DNA of 64,000 bases from Rana temporaria (taxonomy: Eukaryota; Chordata; Amphibia; Anura; Ranidae): contig NC_053492.1 in assembly GCF_905171775.1 (NCBI RefSeq), forward strand, positions 329,370,720-329,434,719, written 5' to 3'. Within the stretch, counting starts at the first letter, position 1. Each line of letters begins with the position of its first letter. This document shows positions 22,950-34,484 of this stretch, in pieces. The translations under genes were made by a program, and so were the position numbers. The notes under the pieces are model-generated. The model did not search any database, was not told the DNA's origin, and worked only from the letters and a program-made list of their open reading frames with translations.

Positions 22950-23290
22950 TAAAGCCCCGTACACACAGGCCAAATATGGAGCGGTTCAACAGAAAGCGTC
23001 CAACAATTGGCATGTGTGTATGGAAGCCTGTCCAACAGAATCCGGGTGAACGTCCACATTCTGTCGAAAGGGGCATGACTGAAAAATATCTGCCAATCAG
23101 TGCTCTCAGCCAATAGCTGAGAGTGCTGACTGGTGTGTTCTGACAGGGACAGTCTATACAGTGGGGAGATCTATGTACTAACATTGGATAGTTAGTACAG
23201 CAAACTAATCTCAAGCTCATCAATTATTTTTTGTTCAGCCCACTGGTTTGAACAGAAAAAAAAAATTACTGACAGTGTGTACCTGGCTTC
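22950..23290. mobile_element. MITE with GCCCCGTACACAC-type ends
   Basis: Left end AAAGCCCCGTACACACAGGC and right end GTGTGTACCTGGCTT are imperfect inverted repeats. They resemble the element at 33785-34365, which has TAA duplications, so a PIF/Harbinger-like origin is inferred. Confidence 0.6.
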
Positions 23291-23865
23291 AGACTGAAGT
23301 GTCCCAAATGCCACTGGTGAATAATCTTTTGGTGAAGGAGCTAAGGGAAGCGTCAAGTGCTCATGAAAAATGCAAAAACAAAAAAAGGAAACCATTTGGA
23401 GTTAGGCAATATAATCAAAGTAAGTAGATCAAAGCCTTATGAGTTTTTTTCAGATGCAGATCATTTTCTAATTTAATATCACAAAATATTTGATATACTG
23501 AACTTACTTCTTTGCAAAACAGCATTCAGAACATATTGCAGCTCTTCAGCACTAACTTCCAAGTCCTGTAATTCAAAAACATAAGTTACTGACTTGTAGC
23601 TATCAGGAAAATGACTGGACAGTTAAAGAATATGTTACCCCAACATTTCATATTCTCCTGATATGTGTCTGTTGTACTGTGTGAAAAAGTATCCGGTTCT
23701 CTGCATCTTTTCCTTTGTGTGAAATACCTGATGATCTTGCCAGTTCCCCTGCTCTCTTATTTTAAACTGACTGTATTAGGCATAGATGCATATCAATCCA
23801 TGTTCAGTTTCCTGGCTGTGCTGGGAGCAAAGCGTGCCTGTCCTCCAATGATCAGACTTGTGCTA
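23291..23865. other. no recognised feature
   Basis: About 570 bp of AT-rich single-copy-looking sequence without a credible ORF or terminal repeats. Confidence 0.35.
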
Positions 23866-23997
23866 CATAGTTACACAGTTAATCTGGTTGAAAAAAGACA
23901 CGAGTTTATCTAGTTTAACGCGCAGGAAAAAAAAAAAACACACACAATTTTTTTTCCTCCAGACATAAAAAGTGACCCTTGTCCTCTGTGATGACCT

Positions 23998-24232
23998 AAG
24001 GCAGGTTTCACAGTAGGATGCAGGTTTCCCTGCATTTAATGCGCATGACAGGAGATTGTGACTGGCTCTTAATGGAGCCGTTCACACATTCCTGTGTGCA
24101 GAGTGAATTGCACAGGGGTCCTGTGCGTCTTTGGCAGTATTTCAGGTCCGAATTCAGGCAAAAATTGGGACATGATTTGCACTGGACCCCTGCTTTGAGA
24201 CACATCGATATTAGGTGTGAACCCAGCTTTAA
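23998..24232. mobile_element. short MITE
   Basis: The ends TAAGGCAGGTTTCACAG and GGTGTGAACCCAGCTTTA are imperfect inverted repeats. About 235 bp with no ORF. Confidence 0.65.
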
Positions 24233-24361
24233 AGTGAATAGCTACACCAAGTTCACTATATGGACCACTTATGTATTTATATATGTTGATCATATCCAGG
24301 GGTCAAGTCCTGGGGAAAAAAGTGTGGGAACCCAATATCCACTCCCCCACCAAAAAAAAAA

Positions 24362-25016
24362 GTTTAATCGCTGCATTGGCGCTAAAGAAATCGCACAGCG
24401 ACCGGAGAGAGAGAGAGCGCAGACTGTACCGGGGGGAGGTGAGCAGTGTGTACATGGAGGAGGTCCTCCTCCATGTACACAGTGCTCACCTCTCCCCCCG
24501 GTACAGTCTGCGCTCTCTCCGGTCCGATCGCTGTGCGATTATTATGTAGACTACATTGCCTTTTTATGTGGCTTTTAAAAGTTGGACCTTGTGCAAGTGA
24601 CCTAAGTCGCCCTATATAAAACAACCGTGCCCTAGCACAGCAAAGTAACTTATTTTTATATGATGGATCAAAAACAAGATATACAATAAAGGAGACACAA
24701 ATTTACCTCAGGTCACCATTTAAATTTGTGTCTCCTTTATTGTATATTTTGATCCATCATATAAAAATAAGTTACTTTGCTGCGCTAGGGCAGTGGGCAC
24801 AGTTGTTTTACATAAGGCGACTTAGGTCACTTGCACAAGGTCCAACTTTTAAAAGCCACATAAAAAGGCAATGTAGCCTACATAATAATCGCACAGCGAC
24901 CGGACCGGAGAGAGAGAGCGCAGACTACCGGGGGGAGAGGTGAGCAGTGTGTACATGGAGGAGGACCTCCTGGTCGCTGTGCGATTTCTTTAGCGCCAAT
25001 CCAGTGATTAAACAGG
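24362..25016. repeat. compound palindrome
   Basis: The outer arms (TTGGCGCTAAAGAAATCGCA and its inverse near 24975-25000) bracket two inner hairpins. One is centred near 24467 (GGAGGAGGTCCTCCTCC). The other is about 170 bp per arm and centred near 24714. The segment with CGCACAGCGACCGG occurs in alternating orientation three or more times. Confidence 0.88.
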
Positions 25017-25337
25017 TCAAGTTGTATAGAAGAATGGTACTGGTAGAAATCGGATATATAAATGTATGTATGGGAAAGGATGCAGTGCTAGTGCCGCAAT
25101 GACTATTTATGCATGGCTTTTCCTTTTCCATTCTGCATTTTCCATTCTGCTAACAATGAAATTAATTCCTGAATAACATAATTATGTGATAACTGCATTG
25201 TTCTTGCTGCTATTATTCCCCAGAATTGATTTAAACTATCAGCATAGATCAAAATATAAAATAAAGTAGTACAAGGTCCCTAGTTACAAAGGCAATGAGT
25301 GTCAGTGAGTGCAGTGTGTACTGTGGGCACTTTACTT

Positions 25338-25573
25338 CCTCAATGCCGCCCAGCCTTCATTAAGCGGCAATGTGGCAATGTCTCCAGGGAGCTTTTTTCA
25401 TTGTTCCCAGGAGTCATTGCAGAGGCCTGCCGCGAGTTATCGCGAGATTTAGAAAGAACTTAAAGTTCTTTCTAAATCCTGCGATAACTCGCGACAGTCC
25501 GTCCCCCGCAATGTCTCCCAGGACTCAGGAGACATTGCGGCATTGCCATCGTTAGTGAAGGCTGGGCGGCTCG
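25338..25573. repeat. palindrome, about 110-bp arms
   Basis: ATGCCGCCCAGCCTTCA and its inverse TGAAGGCTGGGCGGC bracket a hairpin centred at AGAACTTAAAGTTCT (25451). It looks like a foldback element in its own right within the hAT composite. Confidence 0.8.
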
Positions 25574-26131
25574 AGTCCTGCAACGGGAACGGCGTTCCTC
25601 CTTTGGAAAAAGTGGAGGGACGCAGTTTCCACGCCTTCCCGCAGGACTCAAGCCCTGATCATATCCCTCCTGAATCCCTACTTCTCAAGAGACAATAGAT
25701 TCAGTTCAGATAATATTTCCTTATAGCTGGGGTCCTCCATGCCTCTTATCAGTTTTGTTGGCTCTGCACTTTCTTCAGTTCCCCAATAAAACATATCTAC
25801 TGTACATGAGGTCTTACTAACAATTTAGACCAGGGGCAAAAAGATGTCTCTCTCTCTTTGCAGTCCATACCTACAAGAAAGGATTTTGCTTTGGAAACCA
25901 TAGCATAGCATGCTATTATTAAGCTTATTATATACCAGAACACCCAGATCCTTCTCCACCATTGATTCCCTCAGTTATACTTTCCCTAGTACGTGTGATG
26001 TGTGCATATTTTTAGCCCCCAAGTGCGTAAAATTCTATACATCACATTCCAACAATTACAAATACATTCTTTTTATACTTCATTGCATTTTATATTTACT
26101 TAGAATTACTTACCTAAATCTCTAATCCTCC

Positions 26132-27235
26132 TGTAGCGCCCTGCTCCTGATGACCGGGTGCTATGTTTAAATTTAGTGGGTGTCTGGGCTGATAATTAGC
26201 TCAGACTTTGTTAATTACATTTTTTAAATTTAGTGGGTGTCTGGGCTGATAATTTACTCAGACTTTTGTTAATTAAGGCTAAATCAGCCTCTGTTCCGGC
26301 TTTGGCTGTGCTTGGAGGTATTTCCCTTTGTTTGCCTATAAGTGGCGTTACCACCATAGGCCAATGTTGGACCTCAAACAGGTCAGACTGTATTGGGTGT
26401 CTTTCGCCGGGAACAGCCCAGTGGGAGTGTTCTCCCCGCTGGGCATGCTGGGGAAGGAAACTTAAGGGACAGACACCATTTTTTGGGCTCTCTTCATCTC
26501 GTGGCCCTCCTCGCGAGAGGAGTGTGCTGTATAATTTTTTGGCCTCTGGGCCATGCTGGCCTGAGGCTGCATTCCTACCAGGTAGGCCCAGTTGTCCTGA
26601 CTGGGCCTACGCTCTGAGGGTGATCCTGTGCTGTCTGTCCTGAGGGAAGAAGCCGCTCAATGGAGGAAACTAGAAGAGGACCTGTCCCGGAAAGGACCAA
26701 GCAGAAGGCTGGTACTTTGGGAGAGGCCTGGTAACCTTATTGGAGGATGCACCCTAGTACGAAACCTTACAGTGTGCCGGGTTGGCTTAAAGGCTCTAAG
26801 ACTGTAAGGCTGGAAGTTCGGGTACCAAATCCTGTGGCAGAGGATTCTGGACTGTTCACTTTTGTTTGCAACCAGTCTGTGACAGAGACGGTCATGCATC
26901 ATTCCGGCTGCTAGGCCAGGTGAGAGGGGTCTGTCCGGGTGAGCAATACCCACTCGAAAGGAAGTGGTGAGTGACCTTTTTGGAACTTCAAAGTCTTCTC
27001 CCAGTGATCTGTACTATGCGTCTGAACCTTCCCCTACTCCTCCATCCTTCTACTGTTTGCAAGTTATGAGAAAAATAAAACAGCTAAAAAAAATAAAAAT
27101 AAAACAGCTAAAGTTTTTACAACTTTTTGTGTACATTGGAGTTCTTTACAGACTTTCTTCCCCTAGACAACGAATGTTGAGGTAACGTGCAAGGCCCAAA
27201 TCTAATCCAGCAGCTCCTACGGGGGTAGTGCTACA
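26132..27235 (+). mobile_element. solo LTR with 4-bp TSD
   Basis: 1104 bp beginning TGTAGCGCC and ending GGTAGTGCTACA, flanked by CTCC duplications (26128-26131, 27236-27239). It is collinear with the LTR at 32877-34482, which is followed by a tRNA-Pro-type primer binding site; that fixes its class and orientation. A short direct repeat of AAATTTAGTGGGTGTCTGGG lies near its 5' end (26168, 26226). Confidence 0.88.
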
Positions 27236-27950
27236 CTCCCTTCAATCTTCTTTTACAAAATACCCCAAGCCCCACGAAACAAAACACAACAAAACAAAAT
27301 ACACCCCCCCCCCCCAACCACACATTCACAGAGAGATGGAGGGGTTCTGTGTACTTATGAACTCCCCTGAGCGAACCTCACTTCCCCGTTCTGTCTTTCA
27401 TCATTCTCTTCCCTTCCTCTGAATATACAAATAGGTCCCATACTGACCATGTTTGGACATACTGCTCTTTTCTGGTCCGAATGGACCAAGTCTTCCATGG
27501 CTCCAATCTCTCTGACCTTATTAAGCCACCTTGCAATAGAATGTGGTTTAGAGTCTCTTCAACACAAAGTGACACAGGCCTTGGCAGCACTTACCAAGTG
27601 GCACAGCCAGATCTTTTAAATACCTGCACCGGAATCTGTGAGCAGTGAAGTAAAAAAAAGCAGGGTCAACTTTTGTTTAAAAAAATCGGTATATTTTTGG
27701 GAGAGCTTCTGAACCTCTACTATTTTGTAATCTTAGGGCAGGTCCAAAAAATTTGAAACAAAGTCCCTTTCTTCTCTACATTGCCAACACCGGTCTGAGC
27801 CCTCCGCAAAAAAAATTACGAAGCCTCTACAGGGTATAATACCATTGTGTCAGCAGTTTGTAATTGGATTCCTTTATTCGCGTATATATTGATAAATTTA
27901 GTGCAAGATAAATAATGTTCCGGTGCTGAGCTGGGGTAAAAGTCTTTTTA

Positions 27951-28397
27951 AAGCGGAGTTCCAACCACAATTAGCATTTTTTAAATGTATGTTCTTTCAT
28001 CCTGCGTTTTTATAATATAAATCCGGTCACTTACTATTTTACAATCCGCCGCCGATCCACATAGATATTCAAAAAAGATAGTTTATAAAACTATGTCTAC
28101 ACCGTTGTCATTTTGCTTGTGGGCATTGTGAAGCCTACAAGCACTTACTTCCTGGAAGTCTTGGATGGGAAGTGATAATTGGACAGGGCACTGCATCCTG
28201 GGAAATGATGACACACATTTCCCAGGAGCATTAGAGGGAGATGATGTCAGAATCCTAGGTGATTTCAAAGGCAGATTTCGTGGGACCACATAGCAACAGG
28301 CATTTCCAGATGAGTAAAAACATTTTTTTTTTACTTTTTTAGGTCTAATGAGCACAACAATGAAAAAAAAAATTTGGGATGGAAACTCCACTTTAAG
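27951..28397. mobile_element. TTAA-flanked MITE
   Basis: The ends TTAAAGCGGAGTTCCAACC and GGATGGAAACTCCACTTTAA are inverted repeats that include TTAA. This suggests a Kolobok or piggyBac-type MITE. It sits inside the old L1 fragment. Confidence 0.7.
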
Positions 28398-28900
28398 GTC
28401 TCTTTCCCACTTACTAATAGTTGGCATCACAAACTCCTCAAATGGAGTGTTTAAAAGCATATACATCTTAAAAATCAGTGTTGCAGTGCTTGCCAGAGGT
28501 TTATTTCATAATATCCTCCTGGTTGCATCAATGCTGTAATTGTAGGCCAGGCCTCCCTTCACTTCCAATTTGTTAAACGCTCCCTTTTCCATACCTGGTA
28601 GGAAACTAGGATTTCCTAGAATAGGGAACAAAGGTGATTGTGTCAAGGAATATCTGGGATTACGACAAATCCTAGTGCAAATTTGCAATGTGGGGCCTAT
28701 AATAGGATGTTTTATAAGGGAGTCAGGTAGCACAGCGTAGCACCAGGGTGCTCTACTCAGGGATACCGGACTCAACTGTTCCATGTCTATCCATAGCTTA
28801 AATTCTGCATGTCTACACCAGTCCACTACCCTCCTTAGATGGGCTGCTTGATAATACTTGAATACATCTGGGACAGCTACTCCACCAAAACACTTGGGTA

Positions 28901-28949
28901 TTCTCGGCCTTTTGGCTAAGATCAAGTGTAGTATCTGTTCTTATCAGTT
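28901..28949 (+). pseudogene. U2 snRNA 5' fragment (about nt 6-54)
   Basis: Matches the 5' end of vertebrate U2 snRNA from TTCTCGGCCTTTTGG through the branch-site recognition segment GTGTAGTATCTGTTC to TTATCAGTT, then departs abruptly. It lacks the first five bases, the Sm site and the 3' stem-loops, and is not a functional snRNA gene. Confidence 0.92.
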
Positions 28950-29999
28950 GCCAGTAGGTGGTACTATGCTGTACAGTACAGTAGTACAGTCCCCAGTACA
29001 TGGCGAGGTGGAAAGGGATGGCGGTCGGCGGACGCTAAACCTGCTGGCGTGAAGGTGGAAGCCTTCTGATTTGGACGGAGAGGCATGAGGTCGAAGCTGG
29101 AGGGCTGGGCCCCTGTCTTCTGGCCTGGATTTTGTGGTGCCTGCCCCAGTCAGTTGTTCGGGAGAGAACCCCTGCTCCTCTTTTCATCTGGAGGAGCGGC
29201 TAGTATTTCCCGAACGTTATTAGGAGGAAGGGATGGGGGTTGTGGGAGTAGCCTGCTGAGGTGGGCTCTCCCTGATCTCTCAGAACTCCTACCTTCCTGG
29301 CTGGGAAGGGTGCTGCCGGTCCAGGCCGGGCCTGTGGAGATAGTGCCCCTGGAGTGGCAGTCCAGGGGTGCCCCTGGAGTGGCAGTCCATACATACCTTG
29401 GCCACGATCTCCACAAACACACTTTTCATACCTGCATCTAGGGCCGGGCCTTTTGGCTGGGACCAGAGGAATTTTTGCTTCCTGGCCAGAGGGCCGGCCA
29501 TCGTATTGCACGATGGTCACTTTCCACTCACCTCTCCCACCTTCCTTCTCCCCCACTTTATTTTTTATTTTTACCCCGTGTGTTGTCATGTTTTTGTCTT
29601 CTTTTTGTTGGTGCACGTTATGTACACTTTATGTGTGATGATTAGGGTGCCGGTCCTCGGGCCAGCCCTGAAAGTCCTGGGAGTGGGTGGACATGGCCTT
29701 CTGGCTTAGTTTGCCTGCTCTCATGGGGTCTCCGTTCGGGGGAGCCCCACCTGGGAGGGTTCTATTTCGGCAGACCCTCCAAGGAAGTTGGGTCCGTGTC
29801 GGCTTCGGCTGCATGGACTAAAGATCACCCCAGTCCCTGCCAGGAGCGTAACGCCCCGGGGGATCAGGGTTGGGTCCTTTTCGGAGGATCATTTGACGAT
29901 GCACCCGTCACAGTTTTTTGTGTATCACTCTTTATGTGTGTGCACATTTTTTCCTGCACTGGGTTGTGTTATGCACGCCACAGGCTTTTCAATAGAAAA
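28903..29999 (+). mobile_element. U2-snRNA-headed retroposon with 16-bp TSD
   Basis: About 1.1 kb bracketed by perfect AAAACACTTGGGTATT duplications (28887-28902 and 30000-30015) and ending in an A-run after CAATAG, so it was integrated by LINE machinery. The head (28901-28949) is U2 snRNA. The body (28950-29995) is GC-rich, has a 20-bp-scale duplication (CCCCTGGAGTGGCAGTCCA at 29345 and 29371), and has no domain I recognise. The body could be a LINE 5'/3' UTR, a SINE-like unit or a processed transcript. Confidence 0.8.
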
Positions 30000-30395
30000 A
30001 AAACACTTGGGTATTGTCATAAGTTCGCTACTGATCCTAGGTCGTTTCTTCGCATATAAAAAATGTGTAAAAAGAGTGGTTATCTGGCAAAAGAAAACTA
30101 CCGGGATAGCAATGGGTAATGCCTGAAAAAGATATAAGAATTTCAGTAGGATACTAATTTTGATAATATTACATCGGCCAAACCACGAATGTAACCCACG
30201 TTGACACTTTTCTAGTAAGGACTGTGCTGAGTTGTATAATGGTAAAATAAATACTGAAAAGGTGTTTCCTATATTTGATGGTATATATGTACCCAAGTAA
30301 CTTAGTGCAGCAGAAACCATTTAAAATTGAAATTTGGTTGTATAGCTTTTCGTGCTGAAGGAGGCAATCACACCCCCATCGCTTATGAATTGGCA

Positions 30396-32102
30396 TTAGA
30401 CATGTGCACTGCCAAAATTTTTTTTTTTTTTCGTTTATGTTATTTTCGTTTTTTTGCTTTTTTCGGTACATTCGGTAAATTCGGAAATTCGAAAATTCGG
30501 AATTCCGAATTTTTGGATTTCCAAAAAAGCAAAAAACGAATAAAACGGAAAAAAATAAATTTCGGAAATTAAAAAAATAGGAAAATTTTCGAAAATTCGG
30601 AAATTAAAAAATTCGGAAGTACGAAATGTTTTAAATGTTTTAATTCGAAAATTCGGGATTTCGGAATTTCTAAAATTAAAAAAATCGAAAATTCCACAAT
30701 TTCGAAAACTCCAAAATTCGATTTTTTTTATTTTTCGAATTACGAATTTTTTATTTTCAAAATTTCTAATTTATGAATTTTCGAAATTTCTAATTTTCGA
30801 AATTTCTAATTTTCGAAATTTCTAATTTTCGAAATTTCTAATTTTATATTTTCGAATTTTCGAATTTTCGAAATTTCTATTTTTTTATTTTGGAATTTTT
30901 CATTTTCGAAATTTCGAATTTTTCATTTTCGAAGTTTCGAAAAGGAAAAATTCGAAATTTCGAAAATGAAAAATTCCAAAATAAAAAAATAGAAATTTCG
31001 AAAATTCGAAAATTCGAAAATATAACATTCGAAATTTCGAAAATTAGAAATTTCGAAAATTCATAAATTAGAAATTTTGAAAATAAAAAATTCGTAATTC
31101 GAAAAATACAAAATTAGAAAATTAGAAAATTGAAAATTTCGAAATTCGAAAGTAAAAATTTTGAAAATTCGAAATTTCGAAAATTGAAAAATTCGAAATT
31201 TGAAAAATCGAAAATTGAAAAATTCGAAATTTGAAAAATCGAAAATGAAAAATAAAAAAAAATGAAAAATTCGAAATTTCTAAAATTGAAAAATTCGAAA
31301 ATAAAAAATGAAAAATTCGAAATTTCGAAAATTCGGAATTTCTAAAATTCAAAAAGAAACAAAAAATTTCAGAAAATTCGAAATTGAAAAATTGAAAAAT
31401 TCGAAATTGAAAAATTCGAAATTGAAAAATTCGAAATTGAAAAATTCGAAATTGAAAAATTCGAAAATTCGAAATTGAAAAATTCGAAAATTCGAAATTG
31501 AAAAATTCGAAAATTCGAAATTGAAAAATTCGAAAATTCGAAATTGAAAAATTCGAAAATTCGAAATAGAAAAATTCAAAAAAAAATATCGAAAATTCGA
31601 TATTTCGAAAATTAAAAAATTAGAAATATGAAAAATTTGAAAATTCTGAATTTTTAAAATCGAAAATGAAAAATTAGGAAATTAAAAAAAAATGAAAAAT
31701 TTGACATTTCTAAAATTGAAAAATTCGAAAATAAAAAATTCGAAATTTCAAAAATTCGGGATTTCTAAAATAAAAAAACGAAACATTTTCGTATTTGCGA
31801 ATTTCCGAAAATCCGAATTTCCGAAATTCGGATTTCCGAAAATCCGAATTTCCGAAATTTGGAAATACGAAAATTCGGAAATTAAAAATTCCGAAAATCG
31901 GAAATTAAAAAATTCGGAAATTCGGAAATTAAAAAATTCGGAAATTAAAAAATTTGGAAATTCAAAATTTTTCGGAAATCCGAAAATTCGGAAGTCCGAA
32001 AATTCGGAAATAAAAAATTGGTGAAAACGAAAATTTGAAATTAACGAATTTCCGAATTTCCGTTAAAAAAATAATTAGAAACAAAACGAATTGCACATGT
32101 CT
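30396..32102. mobile_element. AT-rich TTCGAAA-type foldback/MITE
   Basis: 1.7 kb made almost entirely of variants of TTCGAAAATTCGGAAATT. The ends TTAGACATGTGC and GCACATGTCT are inverted. The flanks carry AATTGGCA (30388-30395, 32103-32110); if the right end includes the following AA, the duplication shrinks to TTGGCA. A long palindrome is centred near 30935. Phenylalanine-rich frames on the reverse strand are composition artefacts. It sits inside the old L1 fragment. Confidence 0.82.
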
Positions 32103-32640
32103 AATTGGCATAGTTGATTTTTAAGTTTGATAAGGCTTCATAATTCTCAAATTCCTTCATAGGGTTAGGCAGTGAGACATGCGGATTAGACAAGGAAAAC
32201 AGCAAATCGTCTGCATAAGCTGAGACTTTGTAGTTCTTATCTCCTAAGAGTAGCCCCTGGATGTCCGCGTTTTGGCGGATCTTATTAAGTAAATACTCTA
32301 ACGAAAGAGCAAACAATAGTGGCGACATCCTTGGCGTGTGCAGCTTGTAATCTTAAAGGGTTTTGAAAATACTCCATTTATTTTAACTAGTGCCTGTGGG
32401 GTAGTGTAGACCCCAGAGATCCTTTGAATCATACGGTTTCCCACGCCCATGTGCTTGAGAGCCTCAAACATGAAATGCCAATTTATTCTATCAAATGCTT
32501 TTTCTGCATCTGTACTCAAAAAGATACAGGGAGTATTTGTTTTATTGGCATAGTGGACCAAATTAAGTACCTTGATGGTGTTGTCCCTTGCCTCACGGGT
32601 CGGGATAAACCCTACCTGATCTAAGTCCACCAGCTGGAAG

Positions 32641-32876
32641 AGCAGTGGTTAGAGACGAGAGGCGAGTACTTTAGTGAAAAGTTTTAAATCAACATCATTT
32701 TTTTTTCAGTTTTAAATCGTTTTTTTTTTTAAACGCTTCTTAATGCAAACACGGCAAAACCCGACATGTATTGTATTGCTCTACCTGCATGCTTGTATAA
32801 AAAAAGTATGTATTTTTTTAATTCGACTTTAGCAACAAACCACTTTAGGCTTCATTCACACTTTGCACAAAACATA
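32641..32876. other. short unassigned stretch
   Basis: T-rich sequence between the L1 fragment and the next LTR; TTCATTCACACTTTGC near 32850 resembles a MITE end. Confidence 0.3.
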
Positions 32877-34482
32877 TGTAATGCTGGGCTCCCAATGAGT
32901 GGGCCGCTATTATAAATTTAGTGGCATCCGAGCCAATAGTTGGGCTCAAACCTTACTAATTCTGTGTAAATTAGCCTCTGTTCTGGCTATGGTTGTGCTT
33001 GATAGAATTTTTCCCTTGTTGCCTGTAGGTGGCGTTACCATCTCAGGTCCATGTTGGAACTCGGGCGAACCATGGTGTGTTAAGTGACCCTTCTTGGCTA
33101 CTGCCAAGAAGGGTCAGTGGGAGTGGTGCCTCGCTGTGCAAGCTGGGAAGGGATACTTAAGGGGCAAATTCGTTTTTTGGGGTCCTTCGCCTCGTGGCCC
33201 TCCTGGCGCAAGGTGCGTGTGTGATTTCAGCCTCGGGACCACGTCTGGTCCGAGGCTGTATTCCTATCGGGTAGGCCCAGCTATGCTGGCTGGGGCCTAT
33301 GGTTCTAGAAGGGATCCCAAGATGTCCATCCAAGTGGGGGAAGCTGCTTAACGAAGGAGACCGGGGGAGGACCTGCCCTGGAGGAGACCAAGTAACACAG
33401 GCTGGTGTCTCGGGATAGGCCTGGTGATTTTGTTAACAAGGGATCCACTACTCAATGTGTCTTACAGCCTGCCCGATTGGCTTAAAAGCTCTTTTGCTGT
33501 AAGGCAGGAAGTTCGGGACTTAAATCCTGTGGCAGAAGATTCCCAGACTATCCATCTTTCGCTATCAGATGGTCTGTGACATAGAATGTTCTCATGCTGT
33601 CCGTGCATCATTCCGGCTGCTGGGCCATGTGAGAGGGGTCTATCCGAGTGAGCAATACCCACTCAGGAGTGAGTGGTGAATACTTCAACTTTTTGTGCAT
33701 TCTGTACCGCGTACCTGAACCTTCCCCTTCTCTCTATATTCTCTACTTCCTTCACAAGTTTTATGCAGCAAAAATAAAACCTAAGGCGACACACGACCGA
33801 GAATCTCGCCGTAAAAGAAATGTTGTTTTCCTCGACAAGGTTCTTGTCAGGTTTGTCGAGAATCTTGTCACGCTTTCTTTGCGTACACACTGTCAAGACA
33901 AAATCTTGTAGTACGGTGACGTACAACACGTACGACGGCACTATAAAGGGGAAGTTCGATTCCACTGTCACAACCCTTGGGGCTGCTTTTGCTAATCTCA
34001 TGTTACTGCTTGTTAAGTAAAAGTTTGGTAAGAGACGATTCACGCTTTTCAGTCTTTTACAGCGTGAGGAATGTGCGATCTCATTACGAACAATACTTTT
34101 ACCGAAACTGCGCTCCCATCTCAGACTTTATTCTGAGCATGCGCGCGTTTCTAAGCATACACACGAACGTGTTTCTCGTCGTAAACCTGCCCAACGAGAA
34201 ACACGACGAGGAAATTGAGACTCCCGACGAGAAAAATGTTCTATTTTTTTCTCGTCCAGATTCTCGACGAAAAACATACACACAACCGTTTTCCTCAGCA
34301 AAAATTCTCTGCCACCAATTTCTTTGATGGATTTTGTCGAGGAAAACGGTTGTGTGTACAAGGCCTAACAGTTGAAGGTTGGACATTGCAATTACTATGG
34401 ACTTTCTTCCCAGGACAACGAACTAAGAGGTAACGTGCAAAACCCAATTTAAACCAGCAGCTCCTTTGGGGGTAGTGCTACA
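32877..34482 (+). mobile_element. LTR (5' type) interrupted by a MITE
   Basis: Begins TGTAATGCTGGG and ends GGTAGTGCTACA, collinear with the solo LTR at 26132-27235. It holds a PIF/Harbinger-like MITE at 33785-34365. A primer binding site follows two bases later, so this is a 5' LTR whose internal region was overwritten after about 120 bp by the TTAA MITE at 34622. Confidence 0.85.
33785..34365. mobile_element. PIF/Harbinger-like MITE, TAA TSD
   Basis: The ends GGCGACACACGACCG and CGGTTGTGTGTACAAGGCC are inverted repeats. TAA flanks both sides (33782-33784, 34366-34368), the 3-bp target of PIF/Harbinger. No transposase. Confidence 0.78.
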
Positions 34483-34484
34483 AG

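Larger units (their letters stand above)
24297..25657. mobile_element. hAT-type composite element with 8-bp TSD
   Basis: The ends CAGGGGTCAAGTCCTG and CAGGACTCAAGCCCTG are inverted repeats, and the flanks are perfect ATCATATC duplications (24289-24296, 25658-25665). The interior is almost entirely nested palindromes (see 24362-25016 and 25338-25573). No transposase. A relative of the right end lies at 43540-43630. Confidence 0.88.
23866..26131. repeat. dispersed frog-type repeat, split by two MITEs
   Basis: 23866-23990 carries ACATAGTTACACAGTTAATC and GGTTGAAAAAAGACACGAG, a repeat I know from frog genomes. 25672-26131 reads like the later part of the same repeat (CCTCTTATCAGTTTTGTTGG, CATATTTTTAGCCCCCAAG). 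Between them lie a MITE (23998-24232) and a hAT composite (24297-25657). The same repeat, in reverse orientation, sits at 48553-48676. The continuity claim is inference. Confidence 0.55.
27430..32640 (-). pseudogene. L1/Tx1-type LINE ORF2 fragment, old, three insertions
   Basis: Reverse-strand remnants in order: 32630-32340 with DLDQVGFIPTREARDN, STDAEKAFDRINW and CTRQGC (RT); 32328-32101 with SPLLFALSLEYL and SAYADDLLF (catalytic YADD); 30320-30000 with a GRCNIIKISILLKFLYLFQA-like thumb region; 28880-28540 with GGVAVPDVFKYYQAAHL; and 27830-27740 with SDRCWQC, the start of the C-terminal CCHC-like motif. Excising the U2-headed unit at its 16-bp duplication rejoins the IPKCFGGVA run. The endonuclease and ORF1 are missing and stops are frequent. 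Confidence 0.82.

Noticed and set aside
24018..24578. 186-codon forward ORF
   Set aside because: Runs across the boundary of a MITE and a palindromic hAT element; no coherent protein.
28901..28949. Functional U2 snRNA gene
   Set aside because: Only nt 6-54 are present, with no proximal promoter element, Sm site or 3' box; flanking duplications show retroposition.
29085..29709. ORFs of 90-138 codons in the body of the U2-headed retroposon
   Set aside because: GC-rich chance frames on both strands without recognisable domains; no single frame is favoured.
31122..31579. Phe/Ile/Ser/Asn-rich reverse ORFs
   Set aside because: Composition of the TTCGAAA-type low-complexity element.
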